64,000 nucleotides of DNA from Aphelocoma coerulescens. Lineage: Eukaryota; Chordata; Aves; Passeriformes; Corvidae. The notes beneath the pieces are model-generated. The model worked only from the letters and a program-made list of their open reading frames with translations. It ran no database searches and was not told where the DNA came from. The stretch's first letter is position 1. Each line of letters starts with the position of its first letter. Shown here piece by piece: positions 10,687-22,471 of this stretch. The stretch is from NCBI RefSeq assembly GCF_041296385.1, contig NC_091014.1, forward strand, positions 62,814,578-62,878,577, read 5' to 3'. The translations under genes were made by a program, and so were the position numbers.

Positions 10687-13479
10687 CTGCAACAGGTAAG
10701 GGACACGTGTGTGCATGGAGGTGAGCTATTCCCTCAGGAAAACAAAGTCAGCTGAAAAACAGATCTTTCACTCCCTATGCAACATCCCTTTTTTTTTTTC
10801 GTCTTTTGGTGCTCTGAACTGAGTACAAAACAAATAAATAAATGAAAAGATTTGAAGCTCTTCTGGCTTTTTTTGTGAGAAACACAGCCACAGCACTCCA
10901 GCTTGGGAACTAGAAGCGAATGCCTCCCTTTAGGTAGAGGATCAGGTTGCTAACACTGCAGAGCATCACTCTAAAAGCAAGCATCCCATGAAGATGATGA
11001 GTCAAGGCAGTGCAAAGAGGAGAAAAATTGTACATGCAAATCGGTGAACTTGGATCAGTTCACAAGAGGTCATTTCATGCTTATCATACAATATTTCATT
11101 TGATTGGCCTGACCACTGCCTTGCAGAAAAATACTTGGGTCATTTTAGCAGAGAATGATGAAGTTCTCAGAGAATGCTGTTAAATGCTTATGAAATGTTA
11201 CAGCAGGGACAAAATTCTCAATGATGCTGGTTAGCTTTATTAATTTCAGTAGGGCTTTTGAAATAATTTCCATCGAATCCCCTGGGCCAAAGCATATCAA
11301 AGGCAAGAGAATACATCCAGAACAGAGAATGCATTTACTTACTTTACTTCCATAAACTCAATTTAATTAACCAGATGGAATTAATTTTCATAGAAATTTA
11401 ACTTACAGACTTGTGCTGGGGGGACAGAAGATTTATAAATACATGCTAAGTTGATATTCCTTTGCTTTGGATTTTTACACTCAATTTATTCATGTCCATT
11501 TAAATCGCTAATAAATTAATTCTTTATAGTTTTCAGCATAGTTTAAATAAGCTCATGAAGAAACAAGAAACACAGCTTCAGCTCACATTATGGAATAATT
11601 CTAATAATTTTATTAATTCTCATCATTATCTAGATACACCCTAACTGTATATGTACACATGTATGTGGTGTTCTAATGTTTCACCTGAAGAATCATGGCA
11701 TCGTATAGCAGACTAAGCTTTCACATGTTTTGCTACTTAGTAAGTTCATGTTTTTAATCTCTGTGAACACCATATGCAACATATTATTAAATTTCCATGT
11801 TACTTTCAGTGTGCTAAATCACGAGGAAGAATTTTCTCAGTCTTAGAAAGGCAAACTTCTGCTGAGAACCCAAGAACCATCACACTGGCTGAGACCAAAG
11901 GTCCACTCAGTGAAACAAATCCTGTGTCCAGCTTTTGCCAAAGCTCAGTGCCTCAGGACCAATGTAAGCACACAGCAAGCACACAGTAACTCTTTCCTTG
12001 AGTATCACCACACAATCAGCAGTTGTTGGGACTTTGCTTCAGCACTCTTAAGGAGCCATAGGCTTCTCAGGCTTGGCCTTAATGTTCTATTCCATAATGT
12101 AACCAATTTGGTAATCAATTTGTATCACAGTATCCCACAGCGGTAGGGAGGAGAAGAGAGATCCAGCAGGCAGGAATTGTGCAGCAAGATTGATTTATTT
12201 AATTATTTTACAAACTCTTTTATAGACTTTTTTCTTCATAGTCTAATTGGTCCGAGGATCAGCCACCCCTTGGGGTGATTGGCTAAAATCCTAAAACATC
12301 CATTGTCAAAATATTTTTCTACTGTACTATAAACAAAGCTCTGCAAGGTCGCAGGTGTTCACAATTTATAGAACTCTGCTAATATCTTCCGTGAGAGAGA
12401 AAAATATCTCACGGGACTGGAAAGAAACAAGAAAAATTCTTGCTAGCAGCATATTTGTATCCACAAATTTGCTTGAGAAAATTTGGGAGATGGATATTAA
12501 ATTTGTGCTATGGAAAGCACTAGTATTTTGGATCCCATTGCCCTGAAAACTGGGGGTGATTAGTGAATCAAAATGCTTTGATTTGAATTAAATGCTCTGA
12601 AGGTGGAGGGGGGAGGGTTGGGGAGCATGGTAATAAAAGCAGAAAGACAGTATCATGAAGAGTCTCAGACAGCACCCACAAACATCCCAGAGAAGAGGAA
12701 TTCCCTTTAACCTTCACAGTCCAAGGTCTAGGATACCCCCTTGAGCATTGTTTCAAATCAAGGACTTGAACACAGGATCCCCACTCTCTCCCCAAGCTTC
12801 CGAAATATCAAAACAAGAAGGGGTTGGGTATTTTCTTCTCTTTGGCTGAAGCAATTTAACTGATACACTGGGCAAAAAGAGCTCCTGAAGTAGACTGGCA
12901 TTGTAACAGTCAAAGAACAGACACATGGGTATGAGATCAGTCCAGTGAAACTTTTTCATACACAGCAGAAAAGCTTCAATACAAAGCTAACCTTGAATAT
13001 TCCCAAAGAGGAGAAGGTAAACACTCAAATATGAGTGCACTCATTGCCAGTGAGTGCATTCAAGAGTTTGGAAAATTCAGCTCAAACAGTTGCAGTGACT
13101 AAAATTGCAGAAATTTGATCAGGCCCTCCTCTCAGAGGCTGCAACAAGTGATATATTTGCATATATTTTTATGTAAAATAGACTAGTGTCTTTTAATATT
13201 CCTGAAACATCTCAGTATTATACCCTTTTTTCCCCTTACCATGTTAGTAAAACTGTTCATTACATACATTCTCACTGTGTAAATAATCTGGGTCAATCAA
13301 AACTGGTTTGGGCTTTTTTCCTGAAGCAATAAAGTCTTTACCAGCAGCCTTTTGCCCTTTTTGCTCTCCTTCTGGAACACGGGCAAACAATTCAAGCTCT
13401 CAAGTGACTGAGCACTGCATCAGTCTGAAGCCAGACTTGTTACCTCAGAAAGAGAAAAAGAAATCCGAAAATAACTCAC
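10687..13479 (-). other. DGKI: DGKI intron, 2.8 kb, with a solo LTR
   Basis: Intron between the ENAVNGEH... exon and the KSALRRKC... exon. It contains a solo endogenous retrovirus LTR at 12123-12465 in the same orientation as the gene. An AT-rich block rich in homeodomain-like TAAT cores and an E-box is present at about 11040-11640. A small inverted repeat (tgcactca and tgagtgca) lies at about 13037-13060. Confidence 0.85.
12123..12465 (-). mobile_element. Solo LTR of an avian endogenous retrovirus, copy 1 (gene-sense orientation)
   Basis: On the minus strand this reads TGTGGATACAAATATGCTGC at its start and ends near ctgtgata. Within it, in order, are a CCAAT motif (agccaatcacc), a quasi-palindrome cacccc-aa-ggggtg, a TATA box (tctataaaag), a poly(A) signal (attaaataaatc) and a short pyrimidine-rich U5-like end. 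It is about 343 bp long and no internal retroviral genes are next to it, so it is a solo LTR left by recombination. A 6-bp duplication caaatt flanks it (12466-12471 and 12117-12122, minus-strand reading), which fits the class II (ERVK-like) avian elements. A second caaatt a little further out leaves the 3' boundary slightly uncertain. It lies in sense orientation within a DGKI intron. A nearly identical copy in the opposite orientation lies at about 22.1 kb. The family name is not assigned. Confidence 0.85.
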
Positions 13480-13575
13480 TGAGAATTTGACTTGGCAGCT
13501 TTCCTCCCCCAGGTAGCAGAGGTCCCCAGAAACATTTGTCTCTAGCCACAGATGCTCTCCATTCACAGCATTTTC
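13480..13575 (-). CDS. DGKI: DGKI coding exon: start of first C1 domain
   Basis: This 96-bp exon of 32 codons begins ENAVNGEHLWLETNVSGDLC and ends with YLGEESCQVKFS. It is bounded by a T-rich acceptor ending in cag and by the donor gtgagt. It opens the first C1 domain: the histidine of GEHLW is the first zinc ligand, and the cysteines of GDLC and EESC follow. Their C-x6-C spacing is wider than the C-x2-C of typical C1 domains, a feature I know from the zeta/iota group. Splicing joins it in frame after the ...EWT exon and before KSALRRKC, both in phase 0. The acceptor is only a few bases from an A-rich tract on the plus strand (poly-T in the transcript), a strong polypyrimidine signal. Two inverted copies of one LTR family lie on either side, in the two flanking introns. 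The identity is firm because every exon of this series continues the same known protein. Confidence 0.96.
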
Positions 13576-13682
13576 CTGAAAAAAAAAAATACTTGTTAAT
13601 CTGTTTTGTGAATATCAGCCATGTGAGTATAGAGGAAAAAAAATTTTTTTGATTTTCAACATCAATTCAGAAAACTAAAATA

Positions 13683-13736
13683 AACTAAAAAACAAACAAA
13701 CAAACAAAAAACACCAAAAAAAAAAAAAAAATAAAA
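13683..13736. repeat. A-rich simple repeat, (CAAA)n with A tract
   Basis: The sequence consists of repeated caaa units followed by an interrupted A run. In the DGKI transcript this is a U-rich tract about 110 bases upstream of the acceptor at 13576. Confidence 0.8.
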
Positions 13737-16135
13737 ACCACCATACCACTGGTGTTCCTTTGGTTTTCTACAACACAAAGCCATAGCAGATAACACTATT
13801 ACCCTGGCTGACCATCCCAGCTTAAAGGATGCTGACAATACAATACTCCAATCAAAACCAAAGTATTTTTGAGCACACTTCAGTTAAACTCTGCTGATCT
13901 TCTTCCCACATGCTGCATAGTTTAACTGGGAATTCAGATTTCATAAGCATGAGGTGTACACAGAATTTTAAAGAAACAGAAAATCCAGAGAGATGAAAGA
14001 AAAACACAACTAATGAACTTTCAACTGGAGAGATCAAAAAATTTGAGAACTGGGCACAGGAGTGAAAAGCAACATGCTGACTGTAGCTTTAGGATGATGG
14101 GATAAACTAGACAAGGGAAAATGCTTTCTTTGAAGTGGCTGGGTCAACACTCTGTTTGCAAATACATCAACAAAACATTACGCAGCCAGGAGAGACCAGA
14201 CATTATATATGAAAGAACAGCACATTCATCTGAGAACATTCTCAAAAAAGAATCTACCTAGCACACAGATATTTAGGAGTGATCAACAGGCTAACATCTA
14301 ACTTTGTCTTAACAGCCTCATTTGACCAAATTTGTACCTTGATTCTATGCAAATTCTTGTTCTAGGGAAACTTGGTTGTAGATAGACTATGGGTTTCACT
14401 TGCCTGTAATCCTGGTGTGACTAAAAAGCCTAAAAGTCTCTGCACACTACTTGAGCAAAGGGAATAAATAGGAATTCTCTTCAGCTAGAATTAGAGCATG
14501 ATAGAAAACGCTTTGACAGTCTGACATTTGGTTCCCACACAGCAGAAGTCACAAATGATGACGCTCACCAAACAGATGGCGTCCGACAGCAGGATGCTCT
14601 GAAATAGCCATCTTGGATAAAATTATTTATTTAAAATACCACTGTCAGTTTCAAAGTGATAAAATGAGATAGCTTCTCTTGCCACGCTGATTTCTTAGAT
14701 AATGCAGAAAAGTAGAAATAGCAAAACCCTTTGCTTTCTAGAGTGCATCCACAACAGCCAGGACCTATGCAAGGCTTCACACGGTGCCTACCAAAAGTAT
14801 GGCATTCACTTCAAGTAAAACAAGAGGACAAGAATAACACTGGCTGTTTTCTGGTGAGAGGTCTACCTGCCTGAAGATCTTTAACTTCATCAGTAATGTT
14901 CCAATTCCCAGAGCACAATAGTTTAGGTGAGGATTTTCAACACTTTTATAATGCAAAATAATTTCTAAGAACTTGCACTAACCTAAGAAGTTCTTCAAGC
15001 CCTTCTTAGAGGGTACATTATTCAGATTTTAAACTCTGTCCCTCAGATGTGTCCTTATATTGCAGCTATTTTCTCCTCAGCAGCAGGATATGAGCTCACC
15101 AAAGCATGCTTGACCTGAGCAGGTTCTCTGCTGACAAAACAGTGCAAACTCAACATTATAATCCAGAGGTATATTTCATAGGTAATAAAAGATTCTGATG
15201 AAAGACGAATTCTGAAAGCAAAGTAAGAAAGCACACAGCTCCTGGGACAGAATTTTTAACAAGGAATAAAAATTACATTAAAAAATAGATTAACTGCTGC
15301 TTCATTCAGACCAGGTCCACACAACTTGCCATCAGGATTTCTAAAGATAAAGTGGCCTATTTCCATAACCTAGTTCAGACTGTTTGTTCTGTATTGTTCC
15401 AGATTGTATCATAGATTTACATGTCTAAATTTACATCACCATGTAAATAAAATTAGTCAGTAGTCTACAAGGATCACCTTCGTAGTTCATGTTATTATAG
15501 AGTTCTAACACAACTAAGTAATAAAAATGTAAATAACCTGATCCGGTATAAGTGGCACACCTCCAGATACCTACTGCCACAATTAATTTCACCTCACTGT
15601 GTGTGAAAACTCACAATTTCAATTCCAGCAAATTGACTTTTGAAAAATCTTTCATCCTGAATCAGAGCAAAGAGCTGAGGCTGCCCAAGATGAAATGCCC
15701 TCCCTCAAAAATCTTTCCTTGTCAGTTAATTTGTCTCAATAAGATCAAAGGGAATTACTGTTTTAAATTTTACAGGGCTCTGTCATTCATATGATGAGAC
15801 ATTCTCTTGCCACCTATGAAAACCAAGATGATATAGTCAAAAGAAGTGCTGTGACATTTCATAAGCCAAATTTTTATTCACTTCTGACAAAAATTTTTTA
15901 CAAAAATCAATACATTTCTATAAAGAATTTTACTTCAATAAAACAGTACTTTCTACTCCAGAATTTACAGGCAATATTCCACAACATGCTGGACAAAAGG
16001 GCACTCATTTCCACCTACCAACACAGAAGCCAACAGGAAGAGGTCCCTGGGATCACCTCTAGGATGACATCTTGTTTAACACAAAGATAAACCACAGTAC
16101 ACGTTCTGTCATCACTTGTATATTTTGAGACAGAC

Positions 16136-16156
16136 TTTTTTTTTTTTTTTTTTTTT
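16136..16156. repeat. T tract of 21 bases
   Basis: Uninterrupted T run on the plus strand. No adjacent element that it could be the tail of was recognised. Confidence 0.9.
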
Positions 16157-18449
16157 CCATAAAAAGCTTTCCAGTTTGGTTTATTTTGTACTTGATGTCT
16201 TTACTTTGGCTTTAGGATTTAATGGCTTTTAAAGAAGCAGTTGTTCTCCTCCTGTCCCTGAAGCCACAGACGCCAGTCTCATGCTCTTGCCATTTTCCTC
16301 ATGCCGAATCTGTGGCTGTAGAGCTACACATAAAATCAGTTCAGCTAATGGAAAAAAACCAGATATCTTATCTCCCAAATCAGCTAGACAAAATGACTCA
16401 CCCTGTGACCACACAACTGCTGGATCTGACACAAAGAGTGGTGGGTTAAAGATGGCTTCAGCGGGACTAATGTTTTTGGTGCCAGCTCAGTGTTGGGCCA
16501 CCTCAGCTGACCCATCAAATCATGCTTTTGGGCTGGCATGGTTCACTATGTGGAAAATGAATACTGTCCATCATTATGGATAAAGCAGCAATGACTGTGG
16601 CCTAATAAAGAAAACCAGGAACACTCTCTCCTCACCAGCTTCCCAGCCTTCACAAGTGTGTGAACTCAGTGTCTGGGAAGAAAAAGAGCCACTGCTCAGT
16701 GAAGCGGAGGCAGCAGTGCTTTCCTGGCAGATGCAGCCTGGCTCACAGGGGACACACGAACTCAATGTGCTCCCCTAGATGGAGACCTCCCATTTGATTG
16801 CTCCTGATCCATTACCACCTTAATAGCAAACAAAAATAATTTCAGTATAGCAAACGTTCCTTGCCTATGAAACAAATACCACACACAATCTCCCCTGAAG
16901 TGGAAGTGAAATGAGAATTCAAGGACTAGGAGTTTGGGAACAATGTAATTACATGCATGTGTTCATAACTTGCTGTGCACATTTCACTAATTTAACTAGA
17001 TTTCTTCAAGTGCTCCAGCACAGTAAATGACAGAGCAAGAATTACCATTTTTCTAAAGCCCTCCAGTATCTCCATACCTCACTGCTCCTCAGACTACAGT
17101 CAGCATGGTTTCAAAAGCAGTGCAGATAAACCTGACTCTTTTAATTTGCTATATCAAGCAGCTGTACTTATTCAGCCAAACAAATGAACCAGTCAGCCCA
17201 AAGTTCTAGTTCAAAAGAGTTGTATCTCTAATTGTAACAGGAGGAATGGAACTCTCCTCCACTCCCACTATGACTGACATTCCACAAAAACTTATTTAAG
17301 AAAGATATCTAAAATAAGTCAGTAAGAAAGATTTCCCTTTGTTAACACTCCAGCAAGAGAAAAGAATCTTCTTGCAAATCTGCATTTGGGCAATACTTAT
17401 GATTAGTGTAAAATTAGTGCTCATCAATCTAAACTTAATTAAATACATTTGTAAGAAAAATTATTAGTTTTGGCCCTTTTATTTATGAGCTGATTATTGA
17501 GCAGAAACAAATTTATTTTGATGTCTCTTTCCCAAATGTCTTTCTGTCTTGTTTGGTTTATGTTTTACCCTTAACTCTGAAATTGCAGAGTTTGCAATAC
17601 TCATGCTGCAAATAGGAGCAATGCCTCAGATATTTTTCTGTTGATATATATTCTCAATTTTAACTCCATCTTAGGACATTTTAATTTAGGAATATTTTTC
17701 TTGTAGAGGTCACCTATTTTTTAATGATTGCAAATGTAATACATGGACATAGAACAAAATAAAACAGCACAGAGATATGGTTCTCCTTTCCCCCATCATG
17801 CTTTCCAACATCTCTGCATCAATTGCATTTTGAGATCCCCATAACCTTCAGCTAAGAGATCACCTGTATAGAGAAGCAGAATGACAACATTTGTCTTCAT
17901 GGAGCAGCAATGTTCAGATGCTATCAATCGAGTTGATAATTCCCTATGTTCTCATGAACCACTGCTTTGGCTGATAACAGTTTCATTTCAGCAATGTGAA
18001 AAAATACATGTTTTCAAGAAGGGCACCGTCTGCAAAATCACTGCATCCTCTACACCACTGGAAAAATACAAGGGTATTTTTGGCCACCATTTTGAAATAT
18101 GACAGACCTCTTTCCTCTTTAGATCTCTCTGGAAAGAATCTCAGTTCTCAAACCTTCATGAAAAAGAAGCAGCAGAGTAGAACTGCTGATCCAGAACACT
18201 GCACTTCAAGTGTCAGCTGCACACAAAATTTCAGCAATTTCTAAATACACATGGGTCTTGCACTCATCACACACAGGAGCCTTCCACACAGCCAGCACGG
18301 CCCACACCCGACAGAAAAACACCACATGCGGCCAACGGTGCGAGACTGGACGGGTCTTTCCCCGGTGCCAGGCCCGACTGAGATCAGCTTCTCAGCTGAA
18401 GGCTTGCAGATGCCAACTTTTCTTCCAAGTCAGAAAGAAGGGAAAGTTA

Positions 18450-19279
18450 GAGTTGTGTGAAAGAAGCTAACATGGCGACTCCAAGGTCAGTTGTGAAGGA
18501 AGGGGAAGAGGGCGAAGGCACTTCCAGCACTGGAACTTAAATTCTCCTTGCAAGCCATGGTGAGGACTGCAATATTTCAAACTGTTCCTCTATAATTCAT
18601 TCAAGTACATGGGGGGATGCAAAAATCCACGCACAGCTCATGAAAAATTACTCAACTCCAGAGCCCATAGATGTTGTGAAAGGCTTCTAGAGACTGAAGA
18701 AGAGAGCCTTTGCTTTCAGGCTGGAGTAGCTCATCCTTAAAAGACTAAACCCAATGGCTAATTTGGCCCATGATTGGCAGTGTGGGAAGACATATTTTTT
18801 CACTGCAGCAGATTTTCCAGGCAGACTGTTGGTTTGTGAAAGTTTGAACCACGCTAAAGAAGTTTGTAGAGAACTATCTCCCATGGGAAGGCTCCTGAAG
18901 AGAAGAAACTCTTTTCCTTAAACATAAAGAAAGACTCTTAAGAAATAAAACACTGGTCAAACCCATGTTCTGTTTCCCTTGCATGGGTTGGTGGAAAGAG
19001 GGACGGTAATGGAAGGGAAAAGTGTTCTGGAAGTTTGCTTTAATTTCTTATTATTTCTTTTTGCTTTTAATTCTGTTAGCAACAAATTTTATTTATACTG
19101 TAACTGTTTAAGTGTGGACCTGTTTTGCCATGAAGTTTCTTTTCGTTGTCCCCAATAATCCTTATTTCACCTTATGAAAAATGGAGTTTTAATTTCCCCT
19201 TCTCCGCTCAACTATTGTAGAAGAAAAAAGAAATAGATTTTTGTGAGGCTTGGCGCTAAACCAGCGTCAAACCACGACA
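18450..19279 (+). mobile_element. ERVL-type LTR (approximate ends)
   Basis: The 3' part resembles avian ERVL LTRs as I know them. It has a T-rich stretch leading into ttttaattctgttagcaaca, then ttgccatgaagtttc, a short C/T-rich segment and an end near gtgaggcttggcgctaaacc with a terminal ccacgaca. An AATAAA occurs near 18945. I could not find a convincing target-site duplication. The start is guessed at a TGTG around 18454 and could be further upstream, because the CpG-rich patch at 18290-18390 may belong to it. No internal retroviral coding sequence was recognised next to it. It lies antisense to DGKI. The class assignment rests on memory of the family, not on an alignment. Confidence 0.5.
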
Positions 19280-19799
19280 ACAACTTACTTAATTTGAACT
19301 AGAATTCCCATCACTTCTTCATGTTTTTATGTGACTAATGGAATACCCATACCCTGACATTCTCCTTTTATCATGAGAGCATCTAATAATGTAAAACTCT
19401 TTTCAACTGAATACCCAATTCCCAATTCACAAAACTTAGCCTTGAAGACCGTCTAATGGAAGGAAAGCCCATCCTTTGGTGCAAAATTTAGTATAGCTTT
19501 TAGGCACTTATGATTCAGCAGCCAAACCATTCATGGGGAAAAGAAATAAAGTTATCTATATTGAGGGAAATGTTTCATCATATGTAAAACTTGTACTACT
19601 GTATTAACACATATGCTAATTAGCCAAGCTTTAGCATAGCATTAGGCACTTCCAAGCACTTACTGTCCATGAGAGTAAGCAGACAGAAGTACTGACTGTT
19701 GCCAAAAAGGCACAGAATATGATGCAACAGACTCATTTCAAAGTCACACTCACTAATTATGAATACCTCACTGGTATAGGTCTCCTCACTGTCTTATTT

Positions 19800-20640
19800 G
19801 TCTAGCCCATCCCCCCAGATGGGCTTTTTATCTGCATGGATATTATGGAAGATGGTGTCAAAAACCTTGCAAAAGTCAACACAACAGCCGTTGCTCTCCC
19901 CTCATCTCCCAGCCAGTCATTTAATTACAGATGTCTGTAAGACTGGTCAGGGATCATGTCGCCTCCATAAATCAATGCTGAATATTCTCAATTATTTCTT
20001 ATTCCTAATATTTTTGGAAATTACTTCCAGAAGGATTTGCTCCATAACCTTTCCAGGAATCAGGGTAAGGCTGATCAGCCTGGTCTTCCCTGGATCCTCC
20101 TTATCGTTCTTGAAGACAGAATTGACATTTGTTTTGTTGCAGTCCTCAGGATCATCCTCTGACCATCATGACCACTCAAAGACAACAGACTGTCCTAGCA
20201 GTGGTATCAGCCCTCAGCACTTTTCTGTGCATGTCATCAGGTCCCATGGACTTCTGTGTGTTCAGTCTAAGTATTCCCTAACTTGATCATTATCCACAGA
20301 AGTAAGTTTTCCTTCTTTCAGACACTGGCATCAGTGACCTGGGATTCCTGAAGGCAGCTCTTACCAGCAAAAAATTGAGGTAAAAAAAAAAAAGGGGGGG
20401 GGGGGGGGGAACTGAGCAATTCAGGTTTTCCATGTCCTTTATCACCATGTTCTCTGACCTATTCAGTGGCAACCCAACCTTTTTCCTGCTGTTCCTATCA
20501 CTGTTGATTTGCCTACAGAAACCATCCTTGTAACCCTTCCTGTTCCTGTTAGATCCTACTCTAGATGAGGTCTGGCTTTCCTTACTCCATCTGTGTGAAA
20601 TCAGGTAATGCCTTGTACAATGCTCCTGACCTAAGCCTGC
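19800..20640 (-). mobile_element. Decayed CR1 LINE fragment, reverse-transcriptase region
   Basis: Read on the minus strand, this matches the order of motifs in the CR1 second open reading frame. A KGYKDGFCRQINS-like segment comes first, then MGPDDMHRK-like and SWRTGE-region remnants, then PGKVMEQILLEVISKN, and finally VDFCKVFDTIFHNI. Several stops and frameshifts interrupt it, so it is dead. It is truncated at both ends: no 5' part and no 3' octamer tail is joined to it. A run of 12 A and 16 G (20382-20409) interrupts it. Confidence 0.8.
20382..20409. repeat. A12-G16 homopolymer junction
   Basis: Twelve A are followed directly by sixteen G on the plus strand, inside the decayed CR1 fragment. 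The G run could form a quadruplex and is hard to sequence, so its true length is uncertain. Confidence 0.95.
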
Positions 20641-22097
20641 TTCCACATATTGCCAAATACCACTTTTCAACTTCTATTCTGACACATAATTTTCTGTTCT
20701 TGTTAAGTCTGTAAGATTTCTGGCTTTGTCCTTTACACACATAATTTATGGTATAAGTCATAATATTTCTCTTCTAAAATACATTCAATGTGTACCCAGA
20801 GAACTCCAGCTATTCATTCACAGAACACAAAGCACGGATCAGTCAAGTTTTTTCATTGACCTCCAAAAATGGAAACTGAGTATCTTCAAATGCTTCTTAA
20901 GATATGGGGGAAAGATTCTAAATCTCTTTGTCATGGGAGAAGGAAAGAAATGGGCATCAACAGAAAAAATGCACTATGAAAAAAAAAAATGACATATTTG
21001 GGGATGTTCAACACTCTACTATTCTCTACTATTCTAGTGGCTGTCAATATTTTTGTAGGCACCATAGAAAAAAGAGCTAGAAGGCAGTACTTAAAATTAC
21101 AGGAGGACTTTGTGTACAAGCTTGTGGTTATAATCCTTGGTAACAAATGGCAGTAGAAAAATACACAAAGACCTAGATCCTCAGAGGCACACAGGCAGTG
21201 TATTGGGTGGCTCACTCTGTACTTACTTGAGAATCTGGGCTAGAATTACTTACTTACTTTATTATTTAACACTTAGAAGTGATGTCTAAAATGGAGGAGT
21301 GTGGGAGAAAGGGATATGCATAAACATATCACAGGGGCAGCCATCTAGGTCAATTCCTTTTTGGTAAGGCATCCTCAGCACTCCCCTCTGGTTATTATAA
21401 CACTTACTCCAGACACTGTATTCTGTATGGCCCTGGTGTGAAAAGAAAACCTTAAATTATACAGTAACGCTACAAGTTAACTTGAATTAGGTGTAACAAA
21501 TGTGATGAAACTGGACACTTGTAAGTATGTTAGGGAAAAGAAACCTCAGGGAAGAGAGGCAGTAGCAACAACAATAATAATGAATTCTGTTTTTTTCTGT
21601 AAAATGTCTTGGGGGTCATGAGAATCGTCACCTCTGTTTTACAGCTAGAAAGGCTGATGTACTGAGAGGCAAAACAGCTCATCTGAGCTCACTCACAAGG
21701 TAAGTGACAGAGCAGAGAATGGAATCCCACTCTCTGACTCAGTGCCCTGTTCACAAGACCATCTGATAATGGCAAATCACCTGCAAGGAGTTCTCAAAAA
21801 TGGAGGCGATGGCCAGGGAATTCTTTCCAGTTATTACTGTGAAGACTGTGGTAGAAAACATTTCCTTCCTGCTAAGTCAAGCGACAATTTATGTTTGTGT
21901 CACTTAGACTTTGAAAAGATCTCCTATCATGGGTCCTTGGAGAATCATCCTCAGAACTACTGAAGAGCAGGATGATGTATATGGGGATGCAACACACACC
22001 GATCAATGCTGCCTTCCAGTGATTACATACAAAACCTTCTTCCCTGGCTCCGACACATCAATTGAAATATCTTTTCACTCTACCAAATACACCTCTG

Positions 22098-22471
22098 TGT
22101 AGATACAAAAATGCTGCTAGCAAGGATTTTCTTGCTATTTTCTAAGTCCGTGAGAGACTTTTCTCTCTCACAGAAGAGGTAGCAGAGTTCTGTAAACAAC
22201 CAAATACCTGCAGCCTTGAAAAGTCTTGTTTATGGTACAGTAGAAAAATATTTTGACAATGGATGTTTTAGGATTTTAGCCAATCACCCCAAGGGGTGGC
22301 TGATCCTTTGTCCAATTAGACTATGAAGAAAAAAGTCTATAAAAGAGTTTGTAAAATAATTAAATAAATCAATCTTGCTGCACAATTCCTGCCTGCTGGA
22401 TCTTCTCTCCTCCTCCTCCCTATGGCTGCGGGACACGGTGATATACCCTAGGGCCCAGGCCTGCGGTAATA
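22098..22471 (+). mobile_element. Solo LTR of an avian endogenous retrovirus, copy 2 (antisense to gene)
   Basis: This is the same LTR family as the element at 12123-12465 but on the plus strand. It starts TGTAGATACAAAAATGCTGC. It carries the same CCAAT motif, the cacccc-aa-ggggtg quasi-palindrome, TATA box (tctataaaag) and AATAAA signal. The central 150 bases differ from copy 1 at only a few sites, clustered in one short patch (cctttgtcca against cctcggacca). A direct repeat cctctg flanks it at 22092-22097 and 22472-22477, which sets the 3' end at 22471. The region of clear similarity to copy 1 ends at about 22443, so this copy carries about 28 extra bases or the duplication is fortuitous. 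No internal genes adjoin it. Confidence 0.85.

Noticed and set aside
10495..10716. Minus-strand open frame of 73 codons taken as a whole gene
   Set aside because: Only the middle 75 bases are coding (the DGKI exon); the rest is read-through into introns on both sides.
19798..20286. Open frame of 162 codons on the plus strand
   Set aside because: It is the antisense shadow of the CR1 reverse-transcriptase fragment, which is recognisable on the minus strand.
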